Source: a virus
DNA length: 32,086 bases
Reading direction: 5' to 3' (one strand)
IMG/VR virus record: IMGVR_UViG_3300020420_000042
Coordinates: 1-32,086 of that record
The notes beneath the pieces are model-generated. The model was not told where the DNA came from, made no database searches, and worked only from the letters and a program-made list of their open reading frames with translations. This document shows, piece after piece, positions 1 through 8,676 of this stretch (the first letter of the stretch is position 1; every line of letters starts with the position of its first letter). Both the position numbers and the translations under genes were made by a program.

Positions 1-1470
1 CGCAGGAACTCGAACTTCTATTTGACCATAATCACAAACCACTAGACTATGGCAATCTTTACTTTTAAACAAATGTCTGAACTCTTCAGTCGCATTTATT
101 GTTTGTAAAGCAGGCTCGGTCACACTAAATCTACCTGTTTCTGTACCACCTATTCTAAAATTCGCATGAATCCTTTCAGACATTGGATTTATAAAACGAT
201 TAAAGTCTGTGCCCAAGGTTGAATTATTCTTTTTAGCATCTGCCCATTCTGCTATGGCTAATAAAGGTGGGTGGTATTCGGTTGGTAACTGTGAAATATT
301 TTCAAGAATATCTACTTTCCCACATCTAAGCTGACCTGTATCAGTCTTAACCCAATTGTCCGTGGTATAAGGTGGATATTTATTTAAATGATATCTAATC
401 CAATTAGCTACTTGAATTGTAGAAGCAGGATTATCTACCGCAGGGGCACCTTTACTTGAATGATTCTTAAACATTTCAAGTGCTTTCTGTCTGCCGTCTA
501 TGTCTTTGACACTTAGATCTTGTGCAAGAGTATCATGAGAACTACGATCAAAACCGATGCCGTTAACCATCACTTCATTAACTGCTTTAATACTAGATCT
601 AAGTAAGTTGTAAATCCATTCACATTGTTCCCTTGGAATTCTCTTACTGTTTTTAATCATCTTCATCTGCTCAATGTGTAACTGCCAAGTAGCTACAACA
701 TCTCCTGCTGCATATTTAATTTGCTCATTATCAAGTGGATCTTTAGACCAATCAGATGCTTGTTGTGTCTTACTTGGTTCTTTTCCAAGAACATCAGCAC
801 ATCTAAAAGCTAAACCTTTTCTAATTTGTGTAAGACTTACTAATGCTTGTGCTTGTAATAAAGTACAATGAGGATGCCTTGCAGGTGTAATCCCATGTTG
901 AGTTAACATCTTCACATCAAACTGAGCATTGTGTGCCAACCAAATCACTTTGTCTGTGTTTAAGACTTTGTCCCCTAGCTCCTGTAAAACAGGCATAGAC
1001 ACATGCCATCTGTCTATGACATGGACTTCTTCTCCACTATAGATTTGGAGTAATCTGACTTGTCCTGTGTAGACGTTGAGACCTGCTCGTTTGACATGCT
1101 TGGCTTGTGCATTAAGGTCTGCCCTACACTCCGCCATATCTTGTTGGGTTTCTTTGCGATCTTTCTTCTGATCTTCTGTGCATTTGGAGAGGATCGGAAA
1201 CGCATGAAATTTCTCCGAGACATTTACAAACTCCTTTTGTTTATCTTCATAAATTTTTATAAGGCTTTCATCAGCAGTAGTTTCTACATCAACAGATAAA
1301 AGTAATGGATTATCCCAAGTATGATTTAAATCTAATATCTTAGCATAATATCTAGTAAGATCTCTAACTCCAGAATCAGTAGTAATAAAGTTCAGTTTCA
1401 CTCCAGACATAAAATCATGGAATGGGGTAGGAGTTTGACCCCCACCCAATACCGATTTCAATTCATCCAT
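1..1470 (-). CDS. DNA polymerase I (family A) with 3'-5' exonuclease, 3' end outside window
   Basis: Replicative phage DNA polymerase; 490 residues are visible and the protein continues past the left edge. The frame is open from the ATG at 1470. Near residues 57-64 LLSVDVETT gives the exonuclease I motif (D61, E63). Further on are LAHNAQFDVKML (exonuclease II) and YAAGDVVATW (exonuclease III region). The polymerase domain follows, with TGRFSVTEPALQTI and, at the edge, VVCDYGQIEVR, which is motif A (DYSQIELR in most family A enzymes) carrying the first catalytic Asp. The start overlaps the stop of the upstream gene as TAATG, so translation is probably coupled. No 5'-3' exonuclease domain is seen. 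The family call is secure. Motifs B and C, and so activity, cannot be checked here. Confidence 0.95.
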   Translation of the reverse strand, partial: MDELKSVLGGGQTPTPFHDFMSGVKLNFITTDSGVRDLTRYYAKILDLNHTWDNPLLLSVDVETTADESLIKIYEDKQKEFVNVSEKFHAFPILSKCTEDQKKDRKETQQDMAECRADLNAQAKHVKRAGLNVYTGQVRLLQIYSGEEVHVIDRWHVSMPVLQELGDKVLNTDKVIWLAHNAQFDVKMLTQHGITPARHPHCTLLQAQALVSLTQIRKGLAFRCADVLGKEPSKTQQASDWSKDPLDNEQIKYAAGDVVATWQLHIEQMKMIKNSKRIPREQCEWIYNLLRSSIKAVNEVMVNGIGFDRSSHDTLAQDLSVKDIDGRQKALEMFKNHSSKGAPAVDNPASTIQVANWIRYHLNKYPPYTTDNWVKTDTGQLRCGKVDILENISQLPTEYHPPLLAIAEWADAKKNNSTLGTDFNRFINPMSERIHANFRIGGTETGRFSVTEPALQTINATEEFRHLFKSKDCHSLVVCDYGQIEVRVPA

Positions 1471-2144
1471 TACTCTAATGGAACGTCTTTAGCAGGATTT
1501 GGTTGTGTCTCAGGTTCATTTTGTTTTGATCCTGCAACAGGAACTGTATCTGCTTGGTCCATCCATCTAGATACAGACATCTTTGGAATGTGAACTTTGC
1601 CATACTGACTGTGCTTATAGCTATCAGAATGAAACATTACTATTGGCACCTGTCCCTCGTGTGTCCCTGTCTTCTTTTGTTGCACAACTTCTTTTACCAT
1701 TTCACCTACTGCTTTCATGGCACCTTTTGAAGAGCCTGTGAATTGAGCAAGGATATGATTCTCTGTGCCAAGAGTTGGTTGTATCTGCATTTCAAATCTT
1801 ACATTGTAAGACCAACCATCGTTTTGTTGTGTGTATGGACCGTGATCAGGTAGATCTTCTTTAGAAGTCTTTGGATCTCCAAGGTTACTCCATTTCTCAT
1901 CAACTAACTGTCCATCTTTCCAACAGACCCAACCATTCTGAACCATAGCTAAATTAACTAAGGCTTCAAATTTGTTATCAGGAAATGTATCTTCAGCTTT
2001 CCCTATAACCCATTCTCCCTTTTTAAATTTGATGTATTGCATACCACCAACATTTAGTTCATCTGCTACCTCAGATAATTGGTTTACGATGTTGTCAATA
2101 TTTGAAACATCGAAGGTAGAGTTTTGTACTGTAATATCATTCAT
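1470..2144 (-). CDS. Hypothetical protein between exonuclease and DNA polymerase
   Basis: A 224-residue soluble protein with no signal peptide or membrane segment. I do not recognise the family. It has many aromatic and polar beta-type stretches (FKKGEWVIGKAEDTFPDN, NGWVCWKDG, WSYNVRFEMQIQP) and a Pro/Gln/Glu-rich acidic tail. A compact domain with an acidic C-terminus next to polymerase and exonuclease is what one expects of a phage single-stranded-DNA-binding or recombination-mediator protein, but no OB-fold signature can be claimed. An AAGG-type ribosome site precedes the ATG. The stop overlaps the polymerase start. Upstream (2145-2195) the motif AAATAGAC recurs as at the two promoters near 5.4-5.6 kb. 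Confidence 0.85.
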   Translation of the reverse strand: MNDITVQNSTFDVSNIDNIVNQLSEVADELNVGGMQYIKFKKGEWVIGKAEDTFPDNKFEALVNLAMVQNGWVCWKDGQLVDEKWSNLGDPKTSKEDLPDHGPYTQQNDGWSYNVRFEMQIQPTLGTENHILAQFTGSSKGAMKAVGEMVKEVVQQKKTGTHEGQVPIVMFHSDSYKHSQYGKVHIPKMSVSRWMDQADTVPVAGSKQNEPETQPNPAKDVPLE

Positions 2145-2195
2145 AATGAATAACCTTTCTTTGTTTGTTTATTTGTACGTTTCTCAGTCTATTTA

Positions 2196-3272
2196 CTAAT
2201 TACGAAGAGTAATTGATAAACGTGGAGAGTATTCCCCTTGCGTTTGAAAATCACTAGGATCTAAACCCGCATCATCAAATTTACTTTTATCGTACTTAGA
2301 TGGTGACTTCTGCGAATACAGAGACACCGATCCCCAATCAGCAGAAATCTTTTTACTATCTGCTTCTTTAAGAATTTCTTTTATATCTTGTTCTAATTGT
2401 TTTACCTCTTTTGTTTTTGCTTTTGCTTCTTGATTTAATTTATGCCTAGCTAAAACCTTTTCATGTAATCTTTCTGTAATGGCTGCCGAAAAATTTGAAC
2501 CTTCGACACTTGGAATGCTAGACAGTTCTGTGTCTAGACATATTTTTTTATAAGGACAATAGATACACTCATTGCCTCCTTCAATTTTTCCTTCTGGTTC
2601 TGGCAGGTTTTGCAAACTAAATTTTGTGAAGACTGAAATTGCTCTGCTTCTCAAACCTAAAGCTACCTTTTCATCAAACGGAATAACCCAAGACTTTATT
2701 TGATTTACAAAACTAGCATTTATATATGTAATAACTGCATGAGTTGGAAAGTAATCTGAAGTACGTCTAACTAAATCCATACCCTGTTGCACTTGCATTC
2801 TATGTTGAAACTTTGGCTCTCTTAAATTATCAAATGCTCTAGGATCAATGGACTTTAATTCATTGTAAAGACACTTTGTAAGTCTCTTTTCTCCATTCTC
2901 TTCTTCAACTTCAAACACTTCTCTTGAAATAAACAAACCATCAGGAGTGGCACTTTGATAAGTATTCATATCTACTAACGTCTGTTGTCCCTCATCAGTT
3001 GCCCAAATTAATTCTACTTGACTATCTTTCAGACTGTCTTGCATTGAGGGAACTGCCCAATCTTCTATCATGTTACCACGTTCTGCCGCCCCTAAATCTT
3101 GTACAAAATCTGCATCAACAGGAGCATCATGCTTGTCATAGACAATGGATCTGATACATCCACCTATTGCAGAAGCACCTACAGTTTTCTTTCTGTCATG
3201 ACCTCCCCATGTTTTACTGTCTGAATTTTTAGATATATTTTTTAATATTAGATTGTTAGTTTTTAATAACAT
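2196..3272 (-). CDS. PD-(D/E)XK exonuclease with iron-sulfur cysteines (Cas4/RecB-like)
   Basis: Probable DNA exonuclease for recombination or end processing, 358 residues. The nuclease core is visible as ATPDGLF (D111) and YNELKSID (E138-x-K140), the D...E-x-K signature. Four cysteines are placed as in Cas4/AddB-type iron-sulfur nucleases: C39 in the N-terminal GGCIRS segment, then C236, C239 and C245 in ECIYCPYKKIC. A lysine/glutamate-rich helix around residues 275-310 (HKLNQEAKAKTKEVKQLEQD) is a likely coiled coil. It lies between the SNF2 helicase and polymerase operon members. A 167-base leader containing a long inverted repeat (3322-3431) precedes it. No Cas1, Cas2 or CRISPR is nearby, so a role in phage replication or recombination is the sensible reading. 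Confidence 0.88.
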   Translation of the reverse strand: MLLKTNNLILKNISKNSDSKTWGGHDRKKTVGASAIGGCIRSIVYDKHDAPVDADFVQDLGAAERGNMIEDWAVPSMQDSLKDSQVELIWATDEGQQTLVDMNTYQSATPDGLFISREVFEVEEENGEKRLTKCLYNELKSIDPRAFDNLREPKFQHRMQVQQGMDLVRRTSDYFPTHAVITYINASFVNQIKSWVIPFDEKVALGLRSRAISVFTKFSLQNLPEPEGKIEGGNECIYCPYKKICLDTELSSIPSVEGSNFSAAITERLHEKVLARHKLNQEAKAKTKEVKQLEQDIKEILKEADSKKISADWGSVSLYSQKSPSKYDKSKFDDAGLDPSDFQTQGEYSPRLSITLRN

Positions 3273-3321
3273 TGGGTTTTCCTATGATTGCTCTTTTGTA
3301 TTAATGCTTCTTCTTGAGAAG

Positions 3322-3431
3322 AGTAAAGATCCTAAAGAGTTGACTAGGAAATACCACGAAAAAACTAGCATCATAGGCATCTGAGACCGCAGACCCAAGG
3401 CACGGCTCACACGAAAGGAGGGATCTTTACT
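3322..3431. other. Long structured element in the exonuclease leader
   Basis: An exact 11-bp inverted repeat (3322-3332 with 3421-3431, AGTAAAGATCC / GGATCTTTACT) encloses 88 bases that are more GC-rich than their surroundings. Inside, a second stem pairs TGAG and CCG with CGG and CTCA around one bulged A, with loop CAGACCCAAGGCA on the plus strand, and a CTAG/CTAG pairing lies further in. The region sits in the 5' leader of the leftward exonuclease gene, so on the minus strand it may be a cis-acting RNA. A smaller hairpin (CTTCT TG AGAAG, 3309-3320) lies between it and the gene. I cannot match it to a known riboswitch or ribozyme class on either strand. Confidence 0.5.
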
Positions 3432-3439
3432 ATTCAAAT

Positions 3440-3730
3440 TCACTTGTTTAGAACCTTTCTAAAAACTTTTACATTCTCTTGATGTTTATCAAAAGGCACA
3501 GGGATCAATGACCCACCATGCCAAAATAAAAGATCTCCAGACTTTAGTTGTTGCAGTTTCAACATCGGAACAGTATCAGTATTGAATACCCATGACATCA
3601 TATGATCTTGCTCATCATCTCCTACATCAAATCCTTTTACAATTATTCTTTGAACATCAGAAGTATTATCAAATGTCATGCTATCAAATATCATAACGTC
3701 AGGTTGAAACTGTATTAAAACTTTACCCAT
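3440..3730 (-). CDS. Hypothetical small protein
   Basis: A 96-residue protein beginning MGKVLIQFQPDVMIFDS. The ATG at 3730 is preferred because GGAG lies seven bases upstream; the in-frame TTG two codons earlier has worse spacing. The start lies inside the 3' end of the SNF2 helicase gene, so the two are probably translationally coupled. It is soluble with alternating beta-like segments (IVKGFDVGDDEQDHMMSWVFN). The family is not recognised. A role as an accessory to the helicase is only suggested by position. Confidence 0.8.
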   Translation of the reverse strand: MGKVLIQFQPDVMIFDSMTFDNTSDVQRIIVKGFDVGDDEQDHMMSWVFNTDTVPMLKLQQLKSGDLLFWHGGSLIPVPFDKHQENVKVFRKVLNK

Positions 3731-5369
3731 GTCCAAGCTCCTTTTTTAAATCTTCTTTTAATTCTTCAAATACATTTAGATCATTCTTAAAATCTCCATC
3801 AATTACTGCATTACTCATACTCATTTTCTTTTCTAATAAACTGTAAAGTTTTTCATCAAAAGTATTTTGAGCAACAATATAATTAATAGAACAGGACTTA
3901 GTTTGACCACTTCTATGTACTCTATCTTCAGCTTGTATCATATCCATTGGAGAGAAGTTTGTCTCCACCATTAAAACATTATTTGCTTTTTGTAAATTCA
4001 AACCTGTAGATCCTACACCTAACGTAAGTATAAGTATCCTCTTGTCAGACTTTGGATTTTGAAAGCGAGATATGTATGCATCTCTATCTTGTTTAGTAGT
4101 AGAACCTGTAAGTAAATCAACTTGCTTATGCAAACTATTATTATCAACACATGTTAACATATAGTATAGATGTTCGGCTACTCTTACATGATAGGTAAAC
4201 ACAACTAACTTTTCATCATTGGATGCTAAAAAATCTTTTATCCAATCAATCGCTACCTCTGTTTTACAATGACCTAATTCTGTATAAGCCTCTTGAAATG
4301 TTTTATGATCTCCCATACCAAAGTTTACCTTACAAGGGATGACTGTTCTTGTTTTTGGAGGAAGGTCTAAACAATCATCCTTTGTAACTCTATGCATATG
4401 TCTTGATAGTTTTGCATGTAGTTCAACCTTTCTCGAAAGACCATCGGCTACATATCCAAACTTACCCATATGTCCATTACAATAAGTCCTAGTGAACTGA
4501 TACCAATTATCGAACTCACTTGGTGCTACTATGTTCAACGGTGGAAATAAATCTACAGGTCTATTTATAATAGGTGTCCCTGATAGACCTATAAAGTAAT
4601 CCGTAGTTTTAGCCAATTGTATAATCGCTTTAGTCCGCTTTGCCTTGGGGTTCTTAATGTAATGGCATTCGTCACATATAAGGTATTCCGATTTCCAAGT
4701 GGCTTTAGTTTCCGACTTTTTGTAAGCATCGGCTCTCGCATATGATACGAGTAATATTTCTCTTCGCTCATCGCCCACTCCTTTTATATTAGGGTATATG
4801 TAAAGTTTATAATTAGGAAGTAATCTTTTGATCTCTTGTTCCCATTGCATCATAACACTTGCGGGTGTAAAGATCACAACTCTATTAGCCTGTATAGCAT
4901 TAATAGAAAGAATAGCTGAAATAGTTTTACCTGTACCCATCTCGTGACCGAGTATAGATCTCCCATTATTTTCTATCCAATGACAAACCGCATCTATCTG
5001 ATGGTCATACGGTTTTACACCAAACTTATCAAGGCTTTCTGACCAATCATTCGTAACTCTTTTCTTAAGTTCTTGGCTACGTTGCTTATAATACATGGAA
5101 CACTTAGCCATATGATCAAGCATTGTCTGATTGACATTCATTTTACAACCTTTCTTGATCAGGTCTTTATGAAAGATATTTGTTATATGAGTATAGACAC
5201 TCAGACATTGTTCATTGGTCATACGTTCCATTTTTACAACCCACTTTTTTTCTTGCAGCAGGAATTTGCAATATGGAATTTTAGTAAATAATGAAGTGAT
5301 CTTAGGATCGGATGAACCAAATAGATGCAGTCGCATGTTTGGTTCTAAAGATAGTTGTACAGTTTGCAT
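3723..5369 (-). CDS. SNF2-family DNA helicase/translocase
   Basis: A 548-residue superfamily 2 ATPase, likely a replication or recombination motor on double-stranded DNA. The motifs appear in order: Q-like YDHQ at 121-124, Walker A EMGTGKT near 143-149, motif Ia IFTPASVMMQWEQEI, DECH box at 233-236, SGTP (motif III) at 263-266, then a C-terminal helicase lobe with LVVFTYHVRVAEHL, LTLGVGSTGLNL and EDRVHRSGQ (motif VI with arginine finger). The spacing and HRSGQ are typical of SNF2/SMARCAL1-like proteins, which often act in fork remodelling. It is first in the leftward operon, with a good promoter at 5416-5444 and GGGAG five bases before the ATG. Confidence 0.95.
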   Translation of the reverse strand: MQTVQLSLEPNMRLHLFGSSDPKITSLFTKIPYCKFLLQEKKWVVKMERMTNEQCLSVYTHITNIFHKDLIKKGCKMNVNQTMLDHMAKCSMYYKQRSQELKKRVTNDWSESLDKFGVKPYDHQIDAVCHWIENNGRSILGHEMGTGKTISAILSINAIQANRVVIFTPASVMMQWEQEIKRLLPNYKLYIYPNIKGVGDERREILLVSYARADAYKKSETKATWKSEYLICDECHYIKNPKAKRTKAIIQLAKTTDYFIGLSGTPIINRPVDLFPPLNIVAPSEFDNWYQFTRTYCNGHMGKFGYVADGLSRKVELHAKLSRHMHRVTKDDCLDLPPKTRTVIPCKVNFGMGDHKTFQEAYTELGHCKTEVAIDWIKDFLASNDEKLVVFTYHVRVAEHLYYMLTCVDNNSLHKQVDLLTGSTTKQDRDAYISRFQNPKSDKRILILTLGVGSTGLNLQKANNVLMVETNFSPMDMIQAEDRVHRSGQTKSCSINYIVAQNTFDEKLYSLLEKKMSMSNAVIDGDFKNDLNVFEELKEDLKKELGHG

Positions 5370-5415
5370 GTTTGCTCCCTTGTTCGTTTGTAAATTTTTA
5401 GTCTGTCTATTTTCT

Positions 5416-5444
5416 ATATAATATTATACCAGAGTATATGTCAA
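5416..5444 (-). promoter_or_regulatory. Leftward sigma70-like promoter for the helicase-polymerase operon
   Basis: On the minus strand TTGACA (5439-5444) is followed after 17 bases by TTATAT (5416-5421). An alternative TATAAT lies too close to this -35 box. The ATG of the SNF2 gene is about 45 bases downstream. The segment just after the -10 reads AAATAGAC, a motif shared with the rightward promoter at 5602-5629. Confidence 0.65.
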
Positions 5445-5462
5445 CACTCTATAAAAATAAAA

Positions 5463-5489
5463 TTCCCTAGCACATTATATGCTAGGGAA
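5463..5489 (-). terminator. Strong hairpin, intrinsic-terminator-like leftward
   Basis: A perfect 10-bp stem (TTCCCTAGCA with TGCTAGGGAA) closes a 7-base loop. On the minus strand it is followed by a T-rich run (TTTTATTTTTAT). It lies upstream of the leftward promoter, where it would stop leftward transcription arriving from the 5.5-5.6 kb region, or act as a leader structure for rightward RNA. Downstream to 5560 is a purine-rich stretch with a GAGTG/CACTC pairing but no gene. Confidence 0.5.
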
Positions 5490-5601
5490 CTCTAAGACTG
5501 ACAGGAGTGCCAAGGGAGGAGGAGAGACACTCACTAATATTTCTCTCATAAAGAAAAATTTTTTACTATGGCATAGTTGACAACAATATGTAAAAATATT
5601 A

Positions 5602-5629
5602 TTGGTCAGATGACAGACAATAATATAAA
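5602..5629 (+). promoter_or_regulatory. Rightward promoter for primase-helicase genes
   Basis: TTGGTC (5602-5607), 16 bases, then TATAAA (5624-5629). A 14-base dyad TAGAC ATAC GTCTA (5631-5644) directly follows and covers the likely start point, so it could be an operator. A perfect TTGACA also occurs at 5578-5583 but lacks a well-spaced -10. Confidence 0.5.
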
Positions 5630-5657
5630 ATAGACATACGTCTAAGAGAGGAACATC

Positions 5658-6530
5658 ATGAACAATGAACTTGTAATAGAATTCTTAAAAGTTATTTACA
5701 AAAATAAATCATCTGGAATATTAAGTTTTGAAACTCAAGATAAAGGGAGAGAGATGTTTAGATCCGACAGTCTCACTCAGCTATTAGAATGGATCTTTAA
5801 AATGGAAGGCAAGAAAAAGGGTGTACATTTAAGACAGGCAAGTATGGATGGCAATAGTAAAACTTGCACCAAGGCAGACGTTGTGGCGATTAATCATCTA
5901 TGGATTGATATTGATACAGGAATAGTGCCTAAAAAATTAATTGATCATAAAAATTTACGACCTACCTTTTGTATTAAATCAGGAAAAGGTATTCATTTAT
6001 ATTGGAGACTTGCAAAACCTATAGAAGATCAGATGGGCATAGCTAAATGTGAAAAGATTATGAAAAAACTTGCTGATATATTAGGTGCAGATCCTTCTCC
6101 AACACATTCAGCTTCAACACTTAGACTTCCAGGGACTATTAATTTTAAATATGATCCACCTATACAGACAGAAAAAGTTACTGCATTACAATGTGATCAG
6201 TTGAGAGACTACAATTTGATAGACTTTGAATTCTTTATAGAGAAACATATAGATCCATACGAAAGGTTGCTCGAAGATATTGCAGAGGGCATGGGGGTTT
6301 CAAAGTCTGCATCGGATTGGCAGAGGATTATCGATAACCTATCCGTCAAAGGAGCAGACAATGAGTTTGGAGGCAGACACAATTGTGTCACAAAGTTGGC
6401 GGGTTATTGGACAAGACAATCAATCAATCCTGAAGTACAATTTAAAACTCTCGTAGAGTATGGATGCACCTTGAATGAGTTTGAATGTAGAAACATTATT
6501 AATTGGGCATGGGAGAAACATCAACAATGA
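5658..6530 (+). CDS. Archaeo-eukaryotic-type DNA primase (RepB/AEP-like)
   Basis: A 290-residue primase that would make the primers for the phage polymerase. The AEP hallmarks are visible: WIDID with the metal-binding D-x-D (84-86), the conserved SGKGIHLYW segment (108-116) containing the catalytic His, and SASTLRLPGTINFK with its conserved Arg. The C-terminal part (GGRHNCVTKLAGYWTRQ, ending NIINWAWEKHQQ) resembles the helical domain that follows AEP domains in plasmid and phage primase-helicases. It has AGAGG before the ATG. Its stop overlaps the helicase start as ATGA. In many phages primase and D5 helicase are one polypeptide; here they are two coupled genes. Confidence 0.9.
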   Translation: MNNELVIEFLKVIYKNKSSGILSFETQDKGREMFRSDSLTQLLEWIFKMEGKKKGVHLRQASMDGNSKTCTKADVVAINHLWIDIDTGIVPKKLIDHKNLRPTFCIKSGKGIHLYWRLAKPIEDQMGIAKCEKIMKKLADILGADPSPTHSASTLRLPGTINFKYDPPIQTEKVTALQCDQLRDYNLIDFEFFIEKHIDPYERLLEDIAEGMGVSKSASDWQRIIDNLSVKGADNEFGGRHNCVTKLAGYWTRQSINPEVQFKTLVEYGCTLNEFECRNIINWAWEKHQQ

Positions 6531-8041
6531 CAACACTAGCACCGAATCCCGCAGACCCAACGACTCATATTCTACAACAGGTTCAGAATGCCCAAGCTCG
6601 TGGAACTCGACCTAACATTCGAGACATTCTCGGACATTGTATAGATGCTTTATTAATTAGGTTCAGACAGAATGGGTCTGATATTTTACACAACAACGAT
6701 ATGTTTTTTCGATACGCAGCCAAAGAAGGAATCTGGAAAGTCGCTGACATTGTAGACATAAAGACAGACATAGACGATTGGTTTAGGTCTGCAATTAACA
6801 TTGTGCCTACCAAACAATTCAGGTCCGAAGTTCTGGAAGGCTTGATGATGAGAGTTCACATTGCCGATGTGCCTTGGGGTAACGTCAGGAATATTATTAT
6901 ATGTAAGAACTTGATAGCTTACGACTTGGATAAAGGTCAGACTGTGACAGTCAAGAAAGAATGGTATCTTAGAGAAGAGAACTTATTAAATATAGATTGG
7001 GTTAGTGGTAATGCTTGTCCTGTATGGGATGACACAATGCAAAAATTGTTCACGCATTTCGCTGATCCAGTAGAGAGATCTGAAGTTATCCAGTTGATAG
7101 AAGAATGGATGGGAACTACCCTCTATAGACACAACAGACCTAGAGCCTTGTCTAAATGTCTGTTCTTGTATGGAGAAAGAAGAACTGGGAAGTCTACAAT
7201 ACTGGATGTTCCCCGTCAAATTTTCGGAGAAAAATTAGCAACCGCCATAGACTTACAAGAATTAAGTGGGTTCGGTGCGGAGGCTCTAATGAACAAAGCG
7301 GTATGGCTTTCTGATGAGATTAAGATAGGAACAGTCATGAATGATAGTGTTATTAAACGTGTCATTACAAACGAACCGCTTTCCATAAAAGTTAAATTTG
7401 AAAAACCCTTTGAGGGCAGACTTAATTTAACAGTCGGTCTTGCGGGAAACTCACTACCTAAGATTGATGATACGTCTGATGCAGTCTATGACAGGATGAT
7501 CTTTGTCCCAATGGATACTGTGATCGGAGCATCAGACGAGAATCAAAAGTTAAAAGACGAGCTTGAGATGGAGCTTCCTGCGATTCTAGAAAAAATAATC
7601 TCTCGACTTGCAGACATAAGAAAACGTGGACAGTTTCAAATACCATCGTGTCTAATGTCTAAACAAGAAGAAATAAAACTAGAACAAGATCCCCTCCGTG
7701 GGTTTCTCGATGAAGCAATTACTTCAGCTAATAATTTATGTGCAATAAAAAATGGCGATATTGTGTCAGCTTATCGTGGTTATCTCTTGAAACAATTTGG
7801 AAAGGATCAGGCAAAGAACTCAAAAGTTTCAGCAGTATGGTTGTCTAGACGTATCTCCGAGGCTTTCCCAAACTCAACAGTTGGTCGAGTCGATCAGGGA
7901 ACAGTCCGAGCAAGGTTTGGATTACATTTCTCAGACAAGGGAAAGGCATGGTTGTCTGCGGGTTGGGGTCTCGATGATACCTTCTACAAACCTGACCAGA
8001 GAAAACTCAAAGAAGCAAACATAAATACAGGAGTTAAGTAG
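6527..8041 (+). CDS. D5/P4-type superfamily 3 replicative helicase
   Basis: A 504-residue protein that unwinds the template with the upstream primase. Walker A GERRTGKST lies near residues 216-224 and Walker B AVWLSDE near 259-265. Motif C is GLAGNSLPKIDD, with the arginine-finger segment AVYDRMIFVPM downstream. The N-terminal DILHNNDMFFRYAAKEGIW and DWFRSAIN match the D5_N region before the ATPase, and the C-terminal FLDEAITSANN... looks like the winged-helix tail. The ATG at 6527 overlapping the primase stop is chosen; in-frame ATG 6509 and TTG 6503 upstream have no ribosome site. Fully typical of phage and plasmid SF3 helicases. Confidence 0.92.
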   Translation: MTTLAPNPADPTTHILQQVQNAQARGTRPNIRDILGHCIDALLIRFRQNGSDILHNNDMFFRYAAKEGIWKVADIVDIKTDIDDWFRSAINIVPTKQFRSEVLEGLMMRVHIADVPWGNVRNIIICKNLIAYDLDKGQTVTVKKEWYLREENLLNIDWVSGNACPVWDDTMQKLFTHFADPVERSEVIQLIEEWMGTTLYRHNRPRALSKCLFLYGERRTGKSTILDVPRQIFGEKLATAIDLQELSGFGAEALMNKAVWLSDEIKIGTVMNDSVIKRVITNEPLSIKVKFEKPFEGRLNLTVGLAGNSLPKIDDTSDAVYDRMIFVPMDTVIGASDENQKLKDELEMELPAILEKIISRLADIRKRGQFQIPSCLMSKQEEIKLEQDPLRGFLDEAITSANNLCAIKNGDIVSAYRGYLLKQFGKDQAKNSKVSAVWLSRRISEAFPNSTVGRVDQGTVRARFGLHFSDKGKAWLSAGWGLDDTFYKPDQRKLKEANINTGVK

Positions 8042-8221
8042 ATGCCGAGACCGAATACTATTGGAGAACCAACTGCAATATACAATGCACTATTAAAAAA
8101 GACACAACTAGAAAAGCTACAATACATCGCCCATCAGGAACGTAAAAAGGGCAAGACCCATATATCTGCCGCTAGTATTATCAGGGATGCCATAGACAAA
8201 TGGTTACAAGAAAATGTCTGA
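8042..8221 (+). CDS. Small ribbon-helix-helix-like protein
   Basis: A 59-residue protein starting one base after the helicase stop with AGGAG eight bases upstream. The C-terminal half (HISAASIIRDAIDKWLQ) reads like the second strand and helix of a ribbon-helix-helix (CopG/Arc-like) DNA-binding domain, and QLEKLQYIAHQERKKGK like the first helix and turn. A plausible target is the TTTACTGTCA array 0.5 kb downstream, but that is inference. It overlaps the next gene by eight bases (ATGTCTGA). Confidence 0.7.
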   Translation: MPRPNTIGEPTAIYNALLKKTQLEKLQYIAHQERKKGKTHISAASIIRDAIDKWLQENV

Positions 8222-8489
8222 TCCCGAATATTTAATAGCAAATGGATTCGATGAAGCAATCATCGGTATAGGTTCGAGGATCAATCTAGAAGATATCGTA
8301 TGCTATGATTATGATAAATGTGTAGAGATCCTTATGAAACAAGACAACATGGAATGGGAAGAAGCAGTTGAGTTTATGGATTACAATGTCTGCGGTGCTT
8401 GGGTTGGAGAAAAGACACCTATATTTATTCGATGTGATCCCACGTTAGATGGTACAGTCAACATAAAAGAAAAATGTCAGAAGAAATAA
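8214..8489 (+). CDS. Hypothetical acidic protein
   Basis: A 91-residue acidic protein (DPEYLIANGFDEAIIGIG at the start, EWEEAVEFMDYNVCGAW in the middle). I do not know its function. The compact alternating pattern suggests a single alpha/beta domain. It is coupled to both the RHH-like gene and the next small gene. Confidence 0.8.
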   Translation: MSDPEYLIANGFDEAIIGIGSRINLEDIVCYDYDKCVEILMKQDNMEWEEAVEFMDYNVCGAWVGEKTPIFIRCDPTLDGTVNIKEKCQKK

Positions 8490-8490
8490 T

Positions 8491-8676
8491 ATGTCACAGT
8501 CTATCCTTATAACTTTAGATGAATTAAAAAAGATTAAACTGAACGAAAGTCAACTGAAACTCGTGGTATATCTGATTGATTACTACATGGTGAACGAAAA
8601 AAAGAAACCTAGGGGTCTTCAGACACTCAGAAAAAAATGTGAATATCTACTTGGCTACGAAGTCGTCACAAATTAA
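8491..8676 (+). CDS. Hypothetical small basic protein
   Basis: A 61-residue lysine-rich, mostly helical protein (LDELKKIKLNESQLKLVVYLIDYY). It starts one base after the preceding stop region and ends five bases before the repeat array. The charge would suit nucleic-acid binding. The family is not recognised. Confidence 0.65.
   Translation: MSQSILITLDELKKIKLNESQLKLVVYLIDYYMVNEKKKPRGLQTLRKKCEYLLGYEVVTN

Noticed and set aside
674-1299. Open frames on both strands within 674-1299
   Set aside because: They lie inside the DNA polymerase exonuclease domain, which has recognisable motifs in its own frame.
2196-3272. Cas4 as part of a CRISPR system
   Set aside because: Neither repeat-spacer arrays nor Cas1/Cas2 are visible; iron-sulfur RecB-type nucleases are common in phage replication modules.
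3322-3431. Hammerhead or twister ribozyme
   Set aside because: No CUGANGA core with GAA in register on either strand; for a twister the required second stem does not pair.
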